A stretch of DNA of 64,000 nt from Gaiellasilicea sp963791905 (GCA_963791905.1 CAWBTX010000002.1:506793-570792), one strand, 5' to 3'; shown: positions 45,769 through 54,642, counted from the stretch's first letter. Made by a program: numbers and translations. The notes: generated by a model not told the origin, from the letters alone.

Positions 45769-46830
45769 GTGACGCCGCGGGCGACCGACTGGGGCTTGGC
45801 GTTGTTCGTCGGGTTGCTGTTCGCGACCGGCGTGATGAGCCTGTTCGCAGGCCAGCATGGCGATGCGTGGGTCTTCGGCGCGCACGGTGTCGGCGGCTTG
45901 GCGCTGGCTGGCATGGTGGGCTGGAAGCTGCGGCGCGTGTGGCGGCGGCTGGCGCAGCCGTGGCGCTGGGACCGCCGCACCGCGGCGGGCGCGGCCGCTC
46001 TCGCTCTGGTGGTGGCGACGCTGCTGTCGGGGGTGGGATGGTCGAGCGGCGCCCGGCTCTCGGCGGGCGGCTACAACCTGTTGACCTGGCACTTCGCGCT
46101 CGGGGTCGTGCTCACGATCGTCGTGGCCGTCCACGCGGTCGTGCGCGCAAAGCCGCTCCGGCGGCGGGACCTGGCCGGGCGGCGGCAGTTCCTGCTGGCG
46201 GGGGCGGTCGCCGCCGGGTCGTATCTCGTCTGGGAGCTGCAGCGTCCGCTGTCGGCCGGGTTAGGCCTGCGCGGCGCCCGCCGCCGCTTCACCGGCTCCT
46301 ACGAGGCCGGCTCGTTCGCCGGCAACGCCTTCCCTTCGACCTCCTGGGTCGCGGACAGCCCCCGGCCGCTGCCCGACGACGCCTATCTCCTCGAGCTTGG
46401 CGGGCTGGTCGCCCGCCCGCTGCGCCTTCCGCTGGTCGAGCTTCAGGCCCACGACACGCTCGTGGCCACGCTCGACTGCACCGGCGGCTTCTACTCGCGC
46501 CAGCGCTGGAGCGGCGTGCGCCTCGCACGGCTGCTCGAGCGGGCCGGCCCGCTGCCCGCTGCGAGCCACGTGCGCGTGATCTCGCACACCGGCTATCGCT
46601 GGAGCTTCGAGCTGCGCGTCGCTCGCAGGTTGCTGCTCGCCACCGGCGTCGGAGGAGAGGCGCTCTCACACGAGCACGGCGCGCCGGTGCGGCTGGTCGC
46701 GCCCGGCCGGCGCGGCTTCGAGTGGGTGAAGTGGGTGGTCCGCGTCGAGCTGCACGACGGCCCCGACCCGGGCGCGCCCGCCTCGACGGTGTGGAGTAGC
46801 TTCACGCCCGAGGGACGCGGCGCAGCCTGA
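45769..46830 (+). CDS. cytochrome b561-like membrane domain fused to a molybdopterin (YedY/SUOX-type) oxidoreductase domain
   Basis: Residues 1-165 form four helices with His residues suited to haem (FGAHGVGGLALAGMVGWKLR, LLTWHFALGVVLTIVVAVHA), like YedZ or cytochrome b561. Residues 215-340 are an Oxidored_molyb domain: LLELGGLVARPLRLPLVELQ, the Mo-ligand Cys in TLDCTGGFYSRQRWSGVRLA, VRVISHTGYRWSFELRVA, then WVKWVVRVELHD. The fusion joins the MsrP/MsrQ-like roles in one chain, so electrons could pass from quinol through haem to the molybdenum site. GTG 45769 is chosen because upstream codons are Arg/Pro noise. The substrate is unknown; methionine sulfoxide is one candidate. Confidence 0.82.
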   Translation: MTPRATDWGLALFVGLLFATGVMSLFAGQHGDAWVFGAHGVGGLALAGMVGWKLRRVWRRLAQPWRWDRRTAAGAAALALVVATLLSGVGWSSGARLSAGGYNLLTWHFALGVVLTIVVAVHAVVRAKPLRRRDLAGRRQFLLAGAVAAGSYLVWELQRPLSAGLGLRGARRRFTGSYEAGSFAGNAFPSTSWVADSPRPLPDDAYLLELGGLVARPLRLPLVELQAHDTLVATLDCTGGFYSRQRWSGVRLARLLERAGPLPAASHVRVISHTGYRWSFELRVARRLLLATGVGGEALSHEHGAPVRLVAPGRRGFEWVKWVVRVELHDGPDPGAPASTVWSSFTPEGRGAA

Positions 46831-46996
46831 TCACGGTCGACCGCGAGGCGTTGCGACGCGCGGGCGGAGTGCGCCGAGCGGTAGTGCGCGCGGCAGCCCG
46901 TCCGCCAGGGCTGCGCGCGGTGTGCCCCGGAGCTGCTGGTCGGCTCGGGTGCGGGCCGTGGTATCACGTTCAGGGAGCCAGTCAGAAGGAGAGGGC

Positions 46997-47194
46997 ATGG
47001 AGTTCAAGTCCGGAGATCGCGTGCAGGTCGAGTCCGAGTCGACCGAGCGGCCGCCCCGGACGGGCGTCGTCGAGGAGGTCGTGGAAGGGACGGCTTACCC
47101 TCGCTATCGCATCAGCTGGGACGACGGGCACGAGAGCATCTACACACCCGCTGCGGGCGCGCTGCAACCCGCCGAGCCGACCGAAGAGGCGTAG
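46997..47194 (+). CDS. DUF1918 protein, copy 2
   Basis: A 65-residue protein with AAGGAG seven to eight bases upstream: MEFKSGDRVQVESESTERPP, RTGVVEEVVEGTAYPRYRIS, WDDGHESIYTPAAGALQPAE. It is the paralogue of 42109-42306. Here it is followed by the UspA-like copy 2, mirroring copy 1, where USP, SixA and DUF1918 are neighbours. Confidence 0.85.
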   Translation: MEFKSGDRVQVESESTERPPRTGVVEEVVEGTAYPRYRISWDDGHESIYTPAAGALQPAEPTEEA

Positions 47195-47296
47195 GACCGA
47201 GACACAGGGGCGCTGGGCCGACACCCGCGAACGCTCGCCGGCGCGAAAGTGCCGGGGGACCGCGACGCCCGACGGCGCTTGGCTTCGGCGCGCACG

Positions 47297-47329
47297 CTGA
47301 GCCCGGTCGGCGGAACGCGATGCGACAAT
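47297..47329 (+). promoter_or_regulatory. candidate promoter of UspA-like copy 2
   Basis: ctgagcccggtcggcgg and gatgcgacaat match the sequence at 40844-40874. gacaat (47324-47329) lies 9 bases before the ATG, as in copy 1. Confidence 0.45.
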
Positions 47330-47338
47330 CACGGCAGG

Positions 47339-47763
47339 ATGACCTCGGCAGCGCCCACGCGCGTGCTGGTGGTGGCGCACCGAACCGCGGCGACGCCGAG
47401 GCTGCTCGACGAGGTGCGCGCCCGCGCCGGCCGCTCCCCCTGCAGCTTCACCCTCTGGTGCCGCGTCCCTACTGGGACCCGCAAACCGAGGAGGCCGCTG
47501 CCACGCTCGAGCTCGCCCTGCCGCTGCTCGACGAGGCCGCGGGTGGGCACGTCGAGGGAACCATCGGCGAGGGCGATCCGTTCGCCGCGGTGGAGCAGGC
47601 GGTCGAGCGCGGCGGGTTCGACGAGATCATCATCTCCACGCTTCCGGCGCGTGTCTCGCACTGGCTCCGCCGCGACCTCCCCCAGCGCGTCGAGGCGCTC
47701 GGCTTGCCTGTCACCGTCGTGACCGCCAAGCAGTCCGAACGCGACCTCTACGACGCACGCTGA
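47339..47763 (+). CDS. UspA-like stress protein, copy 2 (one-base frameshift)
   Basis: The paralogue of 40884-41309: TRVLVVAHRTAATPRLLDEV, then after a shift VPRPYWDPQTEEAAATLELA, LPLLDEAAGGHVEGTIGEGD, GGFDEIIISTLPARVSHWLR. The frame is broken at about 47455, where copy 1 has ctcctggtg and this copy ctctggtg, a single missing C. The rest is conserved, which argues for a recent mutation or a sequencing error rather than long-term decay. Confidence 0.7.
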
Positions 47764-48243
47764 GCCGACGGCGCGTCGGTGATCGGTCACGGGCCTTGTA
47801 GGACACCAACGCGCCCAGATCAGCGAGCCGAGAAACGCATGCCGCTTCTCCACCGAGGAGCAGGAGCGAGCTTTCCCCTCATGCTCACCCCTGGCGACTG
47901 CCCTCGTGGGCCCCGACTTCCGTTGAGCCAGGTTCGCGCTCCGAACAGCGTCAGGGCCGTCGACCCGCCGGCATCGTGACCCCGAAGGCCGCTCTGCGAG
48001 GGGTTGTGCGGCGTCGCTTGCGTGAGCGTTCTTTTGTGCTGGCGGAAGCTGCGTTGGGTTTTGTTGCGACGCGGTCCTTGCGTCGGGAGCAAAGAGGCAA
48101 CGGCGGTCGCGCAGCTGGTCGTACCGTTGTTGCATGAGAATCCGCGCTGCGATGATCGCGGGTGCGTTGGCCGCGGCGATCGGTGGGTGGACGGGCGGTC
48201 CGACGTTGCCGATTAGTAGGGACACCCATTGAGGGGACGGGCA
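47764..48243 (+). other. no supported gene; composition shift
   Basis: About 480 bases. The part 47990-48220 is unusually T- and G-rich on the plus strand (gttttgttgcgacgcggtcc, for example) compared with surrounding coding DNA. A 32-codon frame at 48133-48231 looks signal-peptide-like but is too short to support. Confidence 0.4.
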
Positions 48244-48449
48244 ATGCGAGAGCGCCTTGAGACAGAATTGGCTCACGCGACGGACGAGCTGAAGGCCCAT
48301 ATGGCTACGTGGGAGTACGCGTTCGCGATGGCGGCGGGCAGCCAGGGTGGGCGCGACCATCCGGTGCACTGGGAGACCCACGCCGTACCGAGCGGCTCAC
48401 CGTCCGCTGCCGCGAGCTTCGCGCCCGGCTCGCCGAGTACGAGCTCTGA
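48244..48449 (+). CDS. 68-residue unknown protein, tandem copy A (one-base deletion)
   Basis: The product starts MRERLETELAHATDELKAHM, ATWEYAFAMAAGSQGGRDHP, VHWETHA and then, one base out of frame, RTERLTVRCRELRARLAEYE. Aligned to copy B it lacks one base at about 48384 (gcc-gtacc against gcccgcacc). Unshifted it would be 68 residues, with two helical arms around a central Trp/Tyr/Phe and His-rich loop. No family recognised. Confidence 0.6.
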
Positions 48450-48682
48450 GTCGGCCCGCGCTTCCGGCGCGGGCGCTGGCGGTGAGCTCAGCTGTCGGCG
48501 GGCGGGAGGCGCTCGGCCGCATGGCCGTCGCGCGGATGTCCCGGCATCTCGACAGCCGTACAACTACTGCGGCCGCTTTTTTGGACCCGTGTCCAAGGCA
48601 GGCGGCGCATCGGTGCCCCATCCTTGACTGTGGCTGCTTACCGGGCTGTGTCCGATCAAAGATCGCCCATCCGGAATCAGGC

Positions 48683-48889
48683 ATGCAAGAGAGACTCAAG
48701 GCCGAGCTTGCTCAGGCCACGGCCGAGCTGAGGGCGCACATGGGCAGCTGGGAGTACGCCTTTGCGATGGCGGGCGGCTGCCACGGCGGCCGCGACCATC
48801 CCGTCCATTGGGCCACTCAGGCCCGCACCGAGGGGCTCGCGGCCCGCTGCCGCGAGCTCCGCGTACGACTGGCCGAGCACGAGCTCTGA
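48683..48889 (+). CDS. 68-residue unknown protein, tandem copy B
   Basis: Intact: MQERLKAELAQATAELRAHM, GSWEYAFAMAGGCHGGRDHP, VHWATQARTEGLAARCRELR, VRLAEHEL. Two amphipathic helices (residues 2-20 and 46-68) flank a strongly conserved centre, SWEYAFAMAGG then GGRDHPVHW, with two invariant His and two Trp. This could be a small metal- or cofactor-binding or oligomerising helical hairpin. It lies upstream of the formaldehyde dehydrogenase; function unknown. Confidence 0.65.
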   Translation: MQERLKAELAQATAELRAHMGSWEYAFAMAGGCHGGRDHPVHWATQARTEGLAARCRELRVRLAEHEL

Positions 48890-49034
48890 CCGCGCCGCGC
48901 TGAGGCCGGTGGGGCGCGCTGCAGCGGTGCGCGCGGAGGTGTAGGCTCGGGGTCCCGGAAGACAGTCTCGATGAGAGCGCCTGGTGGCGCGCCCGGGTAA
49001 GCCGACCGCCGGGTGCGGAAGGGAGGAGCAAGCC

Positions 49035-49238
49035 ATGAGCCCTCCCAGCAGCGCGGATCGAGCCCCGTCCGCTGCCGGCGGAGGCGGTCGAGAACGCGGT
49101 CCGTGCGGCGCGGAAGAACGGGCCAGGTCGAGGGTCGCTGCCGGCGGTCGCCGTGAGCGCGTCCTCGAACGGGACTGGCCGGCCACGCCGGGAGGCATAG
49201 GTGTGCGCAACCGCCAGACAGAGGTACAAGAGGAGTGA
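49035..49238 (+). CDS. small Arg/Gly-rich protein before formaldehyde dehydrogenase
   Basis: ATG 49035 has a perfect GGGAGGAG site. The 67-residue product (MSPPSSADRAPSAAGGGGRE, then ERARSRVAAGGRRERVLERD, ending RNRQTEVQEE) is low-complexity, so only the ribosome-binding site and the three-base gap to fdhA support it. It may be a leader peptide coupling translation. Confidence 0.35.
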   Translation: MSPPSSADRAPSAAGGGGRERGPCGAEERARSRVAAGGRRERVLERDWPATPGGIGVRNRQTEVQEE

Positions 49239-49241
49239 GAC

Positions 49242-50459
49242 ATGGCTGAGAACAGGGGCGTGGCCTACATGGGCCCTGGGAAGGTCGAGCTGCACGACAT
49301 CGAGTTCCCGACCTTCGAGCTGCAGGACGGCCCGGGGGTCAACCCGGCCAACGTGGGACGCCAGCTCCCGCACGCGGCCATCCTCAGGATCGTCGCGACC
49401 AACATCTGCGGCTCCGACCAGCACATGGTCCGCGGCCGTACGACAGCGCCTGAGGGTTTGATCCTGGGCCACGAGATCACCGGCGAGGTGATCGAGACGG
49501 GACCGGGGGTGGAGTTCATCAAGAAGGGCGACCTCTGCTCGGTGCCGTTCAACATCGCCTGCGGCCGCTGCCGCATGTGCAAGACCGGCAACACGGGCGT
49601 GTGCCTGAACGTGAATCCCGACCGTCCCGGCTCGGCGTACGGCTACGTCGACATGGGCGGCTGGGTAGGCGGCCAGGCGGAGTTCGTCGCCGTGCCCTAC
49701 GCCGACTGGAACCTTCTGAAGTTCGAGGACAAAGAACAGGCGCTGGAGAAGATCCTCGACCTGACGATGCTGTCGGACATCTTCCCGACCGGCTATCACG
49801 GCTGCTACACGGCCGGGGTGACCTCGGGCTCGACGGTCTACATCGCCGGCGGCGGACCGGTCGGACTGGCCGCGGCCCACTCGGCCCAGCTTTTGGGAGC
49901 GGCAGTGGTGATCGTGGGGGACCTGATCCCCGAGCGGCTCGAGCAGGCGCGCAGCTTCGGGTGCGAGACGATCGACGTCTCGAAGGGCGACCCGAAGGAC
50001 CAGATCGAGCAGATCCTCGGCGTCCCCGAGGTGGACGCGGCCGTCGACGCGGTCGGCTTCGAGGCCCGCGGCCACGGCTCCGACGCCGACCACGAGGCCC
50101 CGGCGACGGTGCTGAACTCGGTCATGGACGTGACCAGGGTGGCCGGCAAGCTCGGCATCCCTGGCCTGTACGTGACCGGTGACCCGGGGGCGGCCGATGA
50201 GGCGGCCAAGGTGGGCTCGCTGTCGATCCGGATCGGCCTCGGCTGGGCGAAGTCGCACAGCTTCACCACGGGCCAGTGCCCGGTGATGAGATACCACCAC
50301 GGCCTGATGCAGATGATCCTGAACGACAAGGCACAGATCGCGAAGGCGGTCAACGCCACCGTGATCACCCTGGACGAGGCGCCGCAGGGGTACGAGGACT
50401 TCGACAAGGGCGCGGCCAAGAAGTTCGTCTTCAACCCGCACGGCTTGATCAAGGTCTGA
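49242..50459 (+). CDS. fdhA: glutathione-independent, zinc-dependent formaldehyde dehydrogenase
   Basis: An intact 405-residue medium-chain dehydrogenase matching Pseudomonas formaldehyde dehydrogenase block by block. The catalytic zinc Cys is in TNICGSDQHMVRGRT, the His in LGHEITGEV, and the structural zinc cysteines in ACGRCRMCKTGNTGVC. AYGYVDMGGWVGGQAEFVAV, the Rossmann IAGGGPVGLAAAHSAQLLGA, VDAVGFEARGHGSDADHEAP and GLGWAKSHSFTTGQCPVMRY complete it. It oxidises formaldehyde to formate, with NAD tightly bound in the known enzyme. With the two formate dehydrogenases it forms a full formaldehyde-to-CO2 route. GAGGAG precedes the start at 49230-49235. Confidence 0.93.
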   Translation: MAENRGVAYMGPGKVELHDIEFPTFELQDGPGVNPANVGRQLPHAAILRIVATNICGSDQHMVRGRTTAPEGLILGHEITGEVIETGPGVEFIKKGDLCSVPFNIACGRCRMCKTGNTGVCLNVNPDRPGSAYGYVDMGGWVGGQAEFVAVPYADWNLLKFEDKEQALEKILDLTMLSDIFPTGYHGCYTAGVTSGSTVYIAGGGPVGLAAAHSAQLLGAAVVIVGDLIPERLEQARSFGCETIDVSKGDPKDQIEQILGVPEVDAAVDAVGFEARGHGSDADHEAPATVLNSVMDVTRVAGKLGIPGLYVTGDPGAADEAAKVGSLSIRIGLGWAKSHSFTTGQCPVMRYHHGLMQMILNDKAQIAKAVNATVITLDEAPQGYEDFDKGAAKKFVFNPHGLIKV

Positions 50460-50493
50460 CGAGGTCGGATAGGCGCGTCGCGGCAGCGGGGGG

Positions 50494-50521
50494 CCGCGCG
50501 CGCCTCCGGCGGGCCGCGCGG
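50494..50521 (+). terminator. GC-rich hairpin after fdhA
   Basis: ccgcgcg (50494-50500) and cgcgcgg (50515-50521) pair across a 14-base loop that can itself fold (cctccggcgg). It starts 35 bases after the fdhA stop. Confidence 0.4.
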
Positions 50522-51353
50522 ACCGAGCCGCCCAGCGCCCGCCGCAAGCAACGTATACCCAAAACGGCGGGCTCAGAGGTCCTCCGGCACCAGCCGCTCG
50601 ACGGCGTAACCTGCGCACCCAGCTCTGCGAGCAGGGGCAGCTCGGCGGCCTCCGTTCCGTCGCCATAAACAGGCGTCTCCGCGAACGCCGGGCTTACGCT
50701 CGCCCCGGACGAGGTGCGACAGCCAACACGGCCGCACTCGGGCTCCTGCAATGCGCGACCACCAGGAGCCTCCCCGGTTCACGCGGGAGCGGGACTTCGC
50801 CCAGGCACGTGACGGACCGGGGCACGCTCCTGCTGCCGTCGAGGAGCAGGAGTCTTCAGCTGCGCTGCTGCTCCTCGTCCCTTCCGGTCGTCTGACACTC
50901 GATCTGAGGGACGCGCATCTCGCGCATTGCAGGAGCGCTCGTGGCCTGGCTTCGGAGCTCGGTGGTCCACCTCGGCGCCGCTCGCCTTCCCGCGGCCTCG
51001 CTAGGGCATTGATGCCGCGACATCACGTCAAGCACGGGGCGGGAACGCCGGGCACGGGTCGGAAGGACGGGGCCAATCGCGTTGAGCAGGCGGGTCACGG
51101 GAATCGACCCGAGGCCGCCTTCACTCGAGATCGCCATCACCCGACGCGCACCTGAAAGTCACGGGGGAGATCGAAAACGACCGGTTCGGGGGCAGCCCGA
51201 TCCTGACAGTCGATCGGCTGATTCGAAGAGCAGGACACGGTGGTCGCGATCGGCAACGGCGAGCCACCCAGAGGAGTAAAGGTGAGGTCTTCACGGTGGC
51301 GGGGCGACAAGATCTCTCGCGGCCAGTCCTACCTCGTGTCAGGCGGGTAGGGG
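50522..51353. other. 830 bases without a confident gene
   Basis: On the minus strand at about 50573-50690 a fragment reads PAFAETPVYGDGTEAAELPL, LAELGAQ and, shifted, YAVERLVPEDL, which looks like the C-terminus of a real protein that has lost its start. The rest (50700-51350) has only shadow-like frames. Confidence 0.4.
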
Positions 51354-54092
51354 TCAGGGCTCGTCGGCTTTGGCCATGATCGCGCCGAGCTGAGCGCGCG
51401 AGTGGATGCCGAGCTTGCGGTAGGCGCGGGTTAGGTGCGCTTCGACTGTCTTGGCGCTGACGACCAGCGTGGCCGCGACCTGGTCGTTGGTCATTCCGGA
51501 GGCAGCCAGGCGCGCTACGCGTTCTTCGGTCGGTGTGAGCTGGTCCGAAGTGGTCGGGCGGAGGCCGAGCCCGGTGATCTCGGCCTGCGTCTGCGCGGTC
51601 CAGCGCGGCGACCCGGCCGTCTCGAAGATCTCCAATGCCTCCTCCAGCGCGGCCTTGGCGTCCAGACGCTTGCGCAGCCGGCGACGGATGCGACCGAGCG
51701 CCAGGAGGCTGCGCGCGCGCTCGATCGGCATCGGCAGCCGCTCGTGTGTGACGAGGGCGCGCTTCAACGCTTGCTCGGCCGCGGCGACGTCGCCGTCGTG
51801 GGCGAGCAGGAGGCCGCGACAGCGCGCTCCCAACGCGATGGCCCAGGGCCGGTCGACTGCGGCACCGCGCTCCTCGAGCAGGGCCGTTATCTCCTCGGCC
51901 TCCATGATCCGTCCGACCCCGACGAACGCCTCGGCGGCGTCGCCGGCGAGCATGAAGCTCCCGGCTGTCGGCTCGAGCATGCCGTTCGCGACGACGACCT
52001 TTGTGAACGGGTCGAGCACGGTCGCGGCGCCCCTGTGGTTGACGGCCGAGAGCTCCGCGAAGCCGAGCGGGACCACGGCCCACGACATCGCGAACTGCCA
52101 CCCGGCACGCCCGTACAAGGCGACGGCTTCCCTGGACTTCTGCCGCACGTGTTCCACCCGGCCGGCGAGCGCGTCGACCATCGCCTCCACGGTCAGCGCC
52201 ATCGCGTCGCCGATGGTGGTCCTGAGCATGCGAAGCCGCTCGCTCCCATCGCTCCCGAGCTCGGTCGCGCTCGCGAGGTCTCCCGCCGCGAACTCGACCC
52301 ATACCCGGGGCACGTAGGCCCAGGCGAGCGCGTGCTCCTCTCCGCGCCCGGTGTGCATGGCCACGTGGTTGGCGAGCGCCGCGCGCGCCTCGTTGAGGCG
52401 GCCGGCCCACAGGCAGATGAACCCGTGCAGGGCCTCGGCGCTGAGCTCGCCGCTCGGCATCGGGTGAGCGCGCTGTAGATCGTGGGCGGTAGCGATCATC
52501 TCTTCGTCGACGCCGCCGCCGGTGTTGAACTTCACAAACGCCGCGCCCCCGAGCGCCTGTGCGAGCAGGCCCGGCTCGCCGAGCAGTCGTGCTCGCTCCG
52601 CCGTGGACTCGATCGAGGCGATCCCCTCCGGGATGGCGCCGCTGTTGAACAGCACGAAGCCCAGCCGCAAGGAGATCGTGGCCTGGAGCTCCTCGTTGGC
52701 TCCGGCCTCCGCCTGTGCCTGCTCGAGCAGCTCCCGGGCTACCGCGAGGCTGTCGTCCTTGTAGCGCAGCTCGGCCAGCAGTGTGAGCGCTCGCGCGCGC
52801 GCCTCGCCGGCCTGCAGCAGGTCGATCGCCTCCTCGAGCAGCGTCCGGGCGCGTGCCACATCGCCGGCGTCGAAGTGGTGGCGAGCCGTCTGGACCCGCA
52901 GCTCGACGCGGCCGCCTAGACCCAGGGCAAGCTCGAGCAGCTCGGCCGCGGCGTCGGGCGCCCCGCGCCTGTCGAGCTCACGCGCTGCCTCCTCGAGCGC
53001 TTCTGGCGCACCGGGCAGCCCTGCGAGGGCGAGGTGGCGCGCGCGTTCCTCGAGGTCCGGCACCGCCGCGCTCAGCTGGCGATGCATCTCACGCCGGCGT
53101 CCGGACGTCGCCCGCGCGTGGACGCCGCTCGCGAGCAGCGGGTGCGCGAACCTGACCGACGACCCGTCGAGCACGACGATCCCCCGCCGCTCCGCGGCGT
53201 CCAGCCAGTCCGCCATTTCCGGCCCGAAGGCCTCTTGGAGCACCTCCACGGTCGGCCGGGCCAGCATCGCAACGGCGAGCAGGATCGCCTCGACCTCGTC
53301 GGCCAATCCAGCGACGTGACTCTCGACGATCTCTTCGAGGCTCGCGGGCAGCGCCAGTGGTGACACAGCCCCGCCGGCTGGGGCGGCCCGCGCGAGCTCG
53401 AGGGCGTAGAAGGGATTGCCACCGGACGCTTCCTCGATGCTCGCGAGGGCCCGGCGCTCGAGTTGCTGCGGTTGGCCGGCCAGCAGCTGCTGGAGCTCGC
53501 CCGTGTTGAGCGGGCCGAGGCGACGTACGTCGATCTGCCGCGGCGCTCCGAGCATCTCCCTGTCGGACAGCCAGGCCGCCTCGCCAAGCCTGCGGGCTAC
53601 GACTAGGCCGGCCCCGTCGGGAAGCCTCCTGGCGCAGAACTCGATCACGTGCGCGGTGGGCGCATCGAGCCATTGGATGTCGTCGATCGCGACGACCACG
53701 GGAGTCTCCTCGCAGAGCCGGCCCAGCACCGATAGCGTGGCCGTCGCGACGGCGCGCCGGTCGACTCCGGCGTCCGTGGGCAGCGCCCGCAACAGAACGG
53801 CGTCCAGCGCGTGGCGCTGCGGCTCCGGCAGCTGCTCGAGGACGCCTTCCTCGAACTCTCCCAAGAGGTCTGCGAGCGCGGCATAGGCAAGCCTGGTCTC
53901 CGAAGCGCTCGCCACACACGCGAGCACTGGGATCGCTCGCTCAGCCGCCGCCGCGACGGCGGCCCGCATCAGGGTCGTCTTGCCGATCCCCGGCTCGCCT
54001 TCCATCACCAGCGTTGCCGAGCCGTCGCCGAGGGCGTGAAGGAACCTCGAGATCGCATCGAGCTCGCTGCGGCGTCCCACGATCGAGTCCAT
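51354..54092 (-). CDS. LAL-type regulator: AAA/STAND ATPase, TPR-like repeats, LuxR HTH (first)
   Basis: An intact protein of about 912 residues. It starts at MDSIVGRRSELDAISRFLHA (the 9-codon extension to 54119 is less likely) and has Walker A EGEPGIGKTTLMRA, Walker B VVVAIDDIQWLDAPTAH, a long alpha-helical tetratricopeptide-like middle (residues 350-830), and a C-terminal LuxR domain (LTPTEERVARLAASGMTNDQ, VSAKTVEAHLTRAYRKLGIH). MalT-like regulators of this kind bind an inducer and ATP and activate nearby genes. It is divergent from the OsmC/monooxygenase genes, which are natural targets. Confidence 0.9.
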   Translation of the reverse strand: MDSIVGRRSELDAISRFLHALGDGSATLVMEGEPGIGKTTLMRAAVAAAAERAIPVLACVASASETRLAYAALADLLGEFEEGVLEQLPEPQRHALDAVLLRALPTDAGVDRRAVATATLSVLGRLCEETPVVVAIDDIQWLDAPTAHVIEFCARRLPDGAGLVVARRLGEAAWLSDREMLGAPRQIDVRRLGPLNTGELQQLLAGQPQQLERRALASIEEASGGNPFYALELARAAPAGGAVSPLALPASLEEIVESHVAGLADEVEAILLAVAMLARPTVEVLQEAFGPEMADWLDAAERRGIVVLDGSSVRFAHPLLASGVHARATSGRRREMHRQLSAAVPDLEERARHLALAGLPGAPEALEEAARELDRRGAPDAAAELLELALGLGGRVELRVQTARHHFDAGDVARARTLLEEAIDLLQAGEARARALTLLAELRYKDDSLAVARELLEQAQAEAGANEELQATISLRLGFVLFNSGAIPEGIASIESTAERARLLGEPGLLAQALGGAAFVKFNTGGGVDEEMIATAHDLQRAHPMPSGELSAEALHGFICLWAGRLNEARAALANHVAMHTGRGEEHALAWAYVPRVWVEFAAGDLASATELGSDGSERLRMLRTTIGDAMALTVEAMVDALAGRVEHVRQKSREAVALYGRAGWQFAMSWAVVPLGFAELSAVNHRGAATVLDPFTKVVVANGMLEPTAGSFMLAGDAAEAFVGVGRIMEAEEITALLEERGAAVDRPWAIALGARCRGLLLAHDGDVAAAEQALKRALVTHERLPMPIERARSLLALGRIRRRLRKRLDAKAALEEALEIFETAGSPRWTAQTQAEITGLGLRPTTSDQLTPTEERVARLAASGMTNDQVAATLVVSAKTVEAHLTRAYRKLGIHSRAQLGAIMAKADEP

Positions 54093-54333
54093 TCGCGCCA
54101 AGCCTCCCACAGCCACCATGCCTGCGGGGTTAGGGAAACCCCTACACAGAAGGCCGATCGCGGGCCCAAAAGTGTGGGAGGTCGCCCGATGTGCCGGCGC
54201 ACCGCGAAGCCTACGGTCACGGCATGGACTCGCTCATATACCCCCGCCGGACAGATGGTGCGCACAACGCGTTGGCGCGTAAGCGCATCAGCGGTGACGT
54301 AGTCGATGTCGTCCCTAATCCCAAAGGAGCACC

Positions 54334-54642
54334 ATGTACCCCATCATTCGCAAGGCCACCGCGTACGATGAGCGCGCGCTGGCGCGGCTCGCGGAGCTGA
54401 ACAGCCAGCGGCCGCTCTCAATGCCGGCGCTGATCGCAGAGATCCGCGGGCTGCCGGCCGCGGCGATCTCGCTCGCCGACGGGCGCATCAGCGCCGACCC
54501 CTTCGAGAACACCGCCGCCCTGCGGCAGCTGCTGCGCTACCGCTTCGGCGCCCTGCAGGCATACTCGCGCCAGCCGTCGCTGTCCAAGCGCATGCGCGAA
54601 AGGGTGGCCATCTCCCCGGTCGCCCGGACCGGCGAAGCCTGA
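54334..54642 (+). CDS. small GNAT-N-terminus-like conserved protein
   Basis: 102 residues after AAAGGAGCACC: MYPIIRKATAYDERALARLA, ELNSQRPLSMPALIAEIRGL, PAAAISLADGRISADPFENT, then a basic helix. The order helix, strand pair (alIAEI..PAAAISLADG), IADPF resembles the first half of acetyltransferases, but the acetyl-CoA-binding half is absent. Similar short proteins occur in many Thermoleophilia. It is probably a ligand-binding or regulatory relic of GNAT. Confidence 0.6.
   Translation: MYPIIRKATAYDERALARLAELNSQRPLSMPALIAEIRGLPAAAISLADGRISADPFENTAALRQLLRYRFGALQAYSRQPSLSKRMRERVAISPVARTGEA

Noticed and set aside
48133..48231. 32-codon frame with signal-peptide-like start
   Set aside because: Too short, no ribosome-binding site, no conserved end; probably chance.
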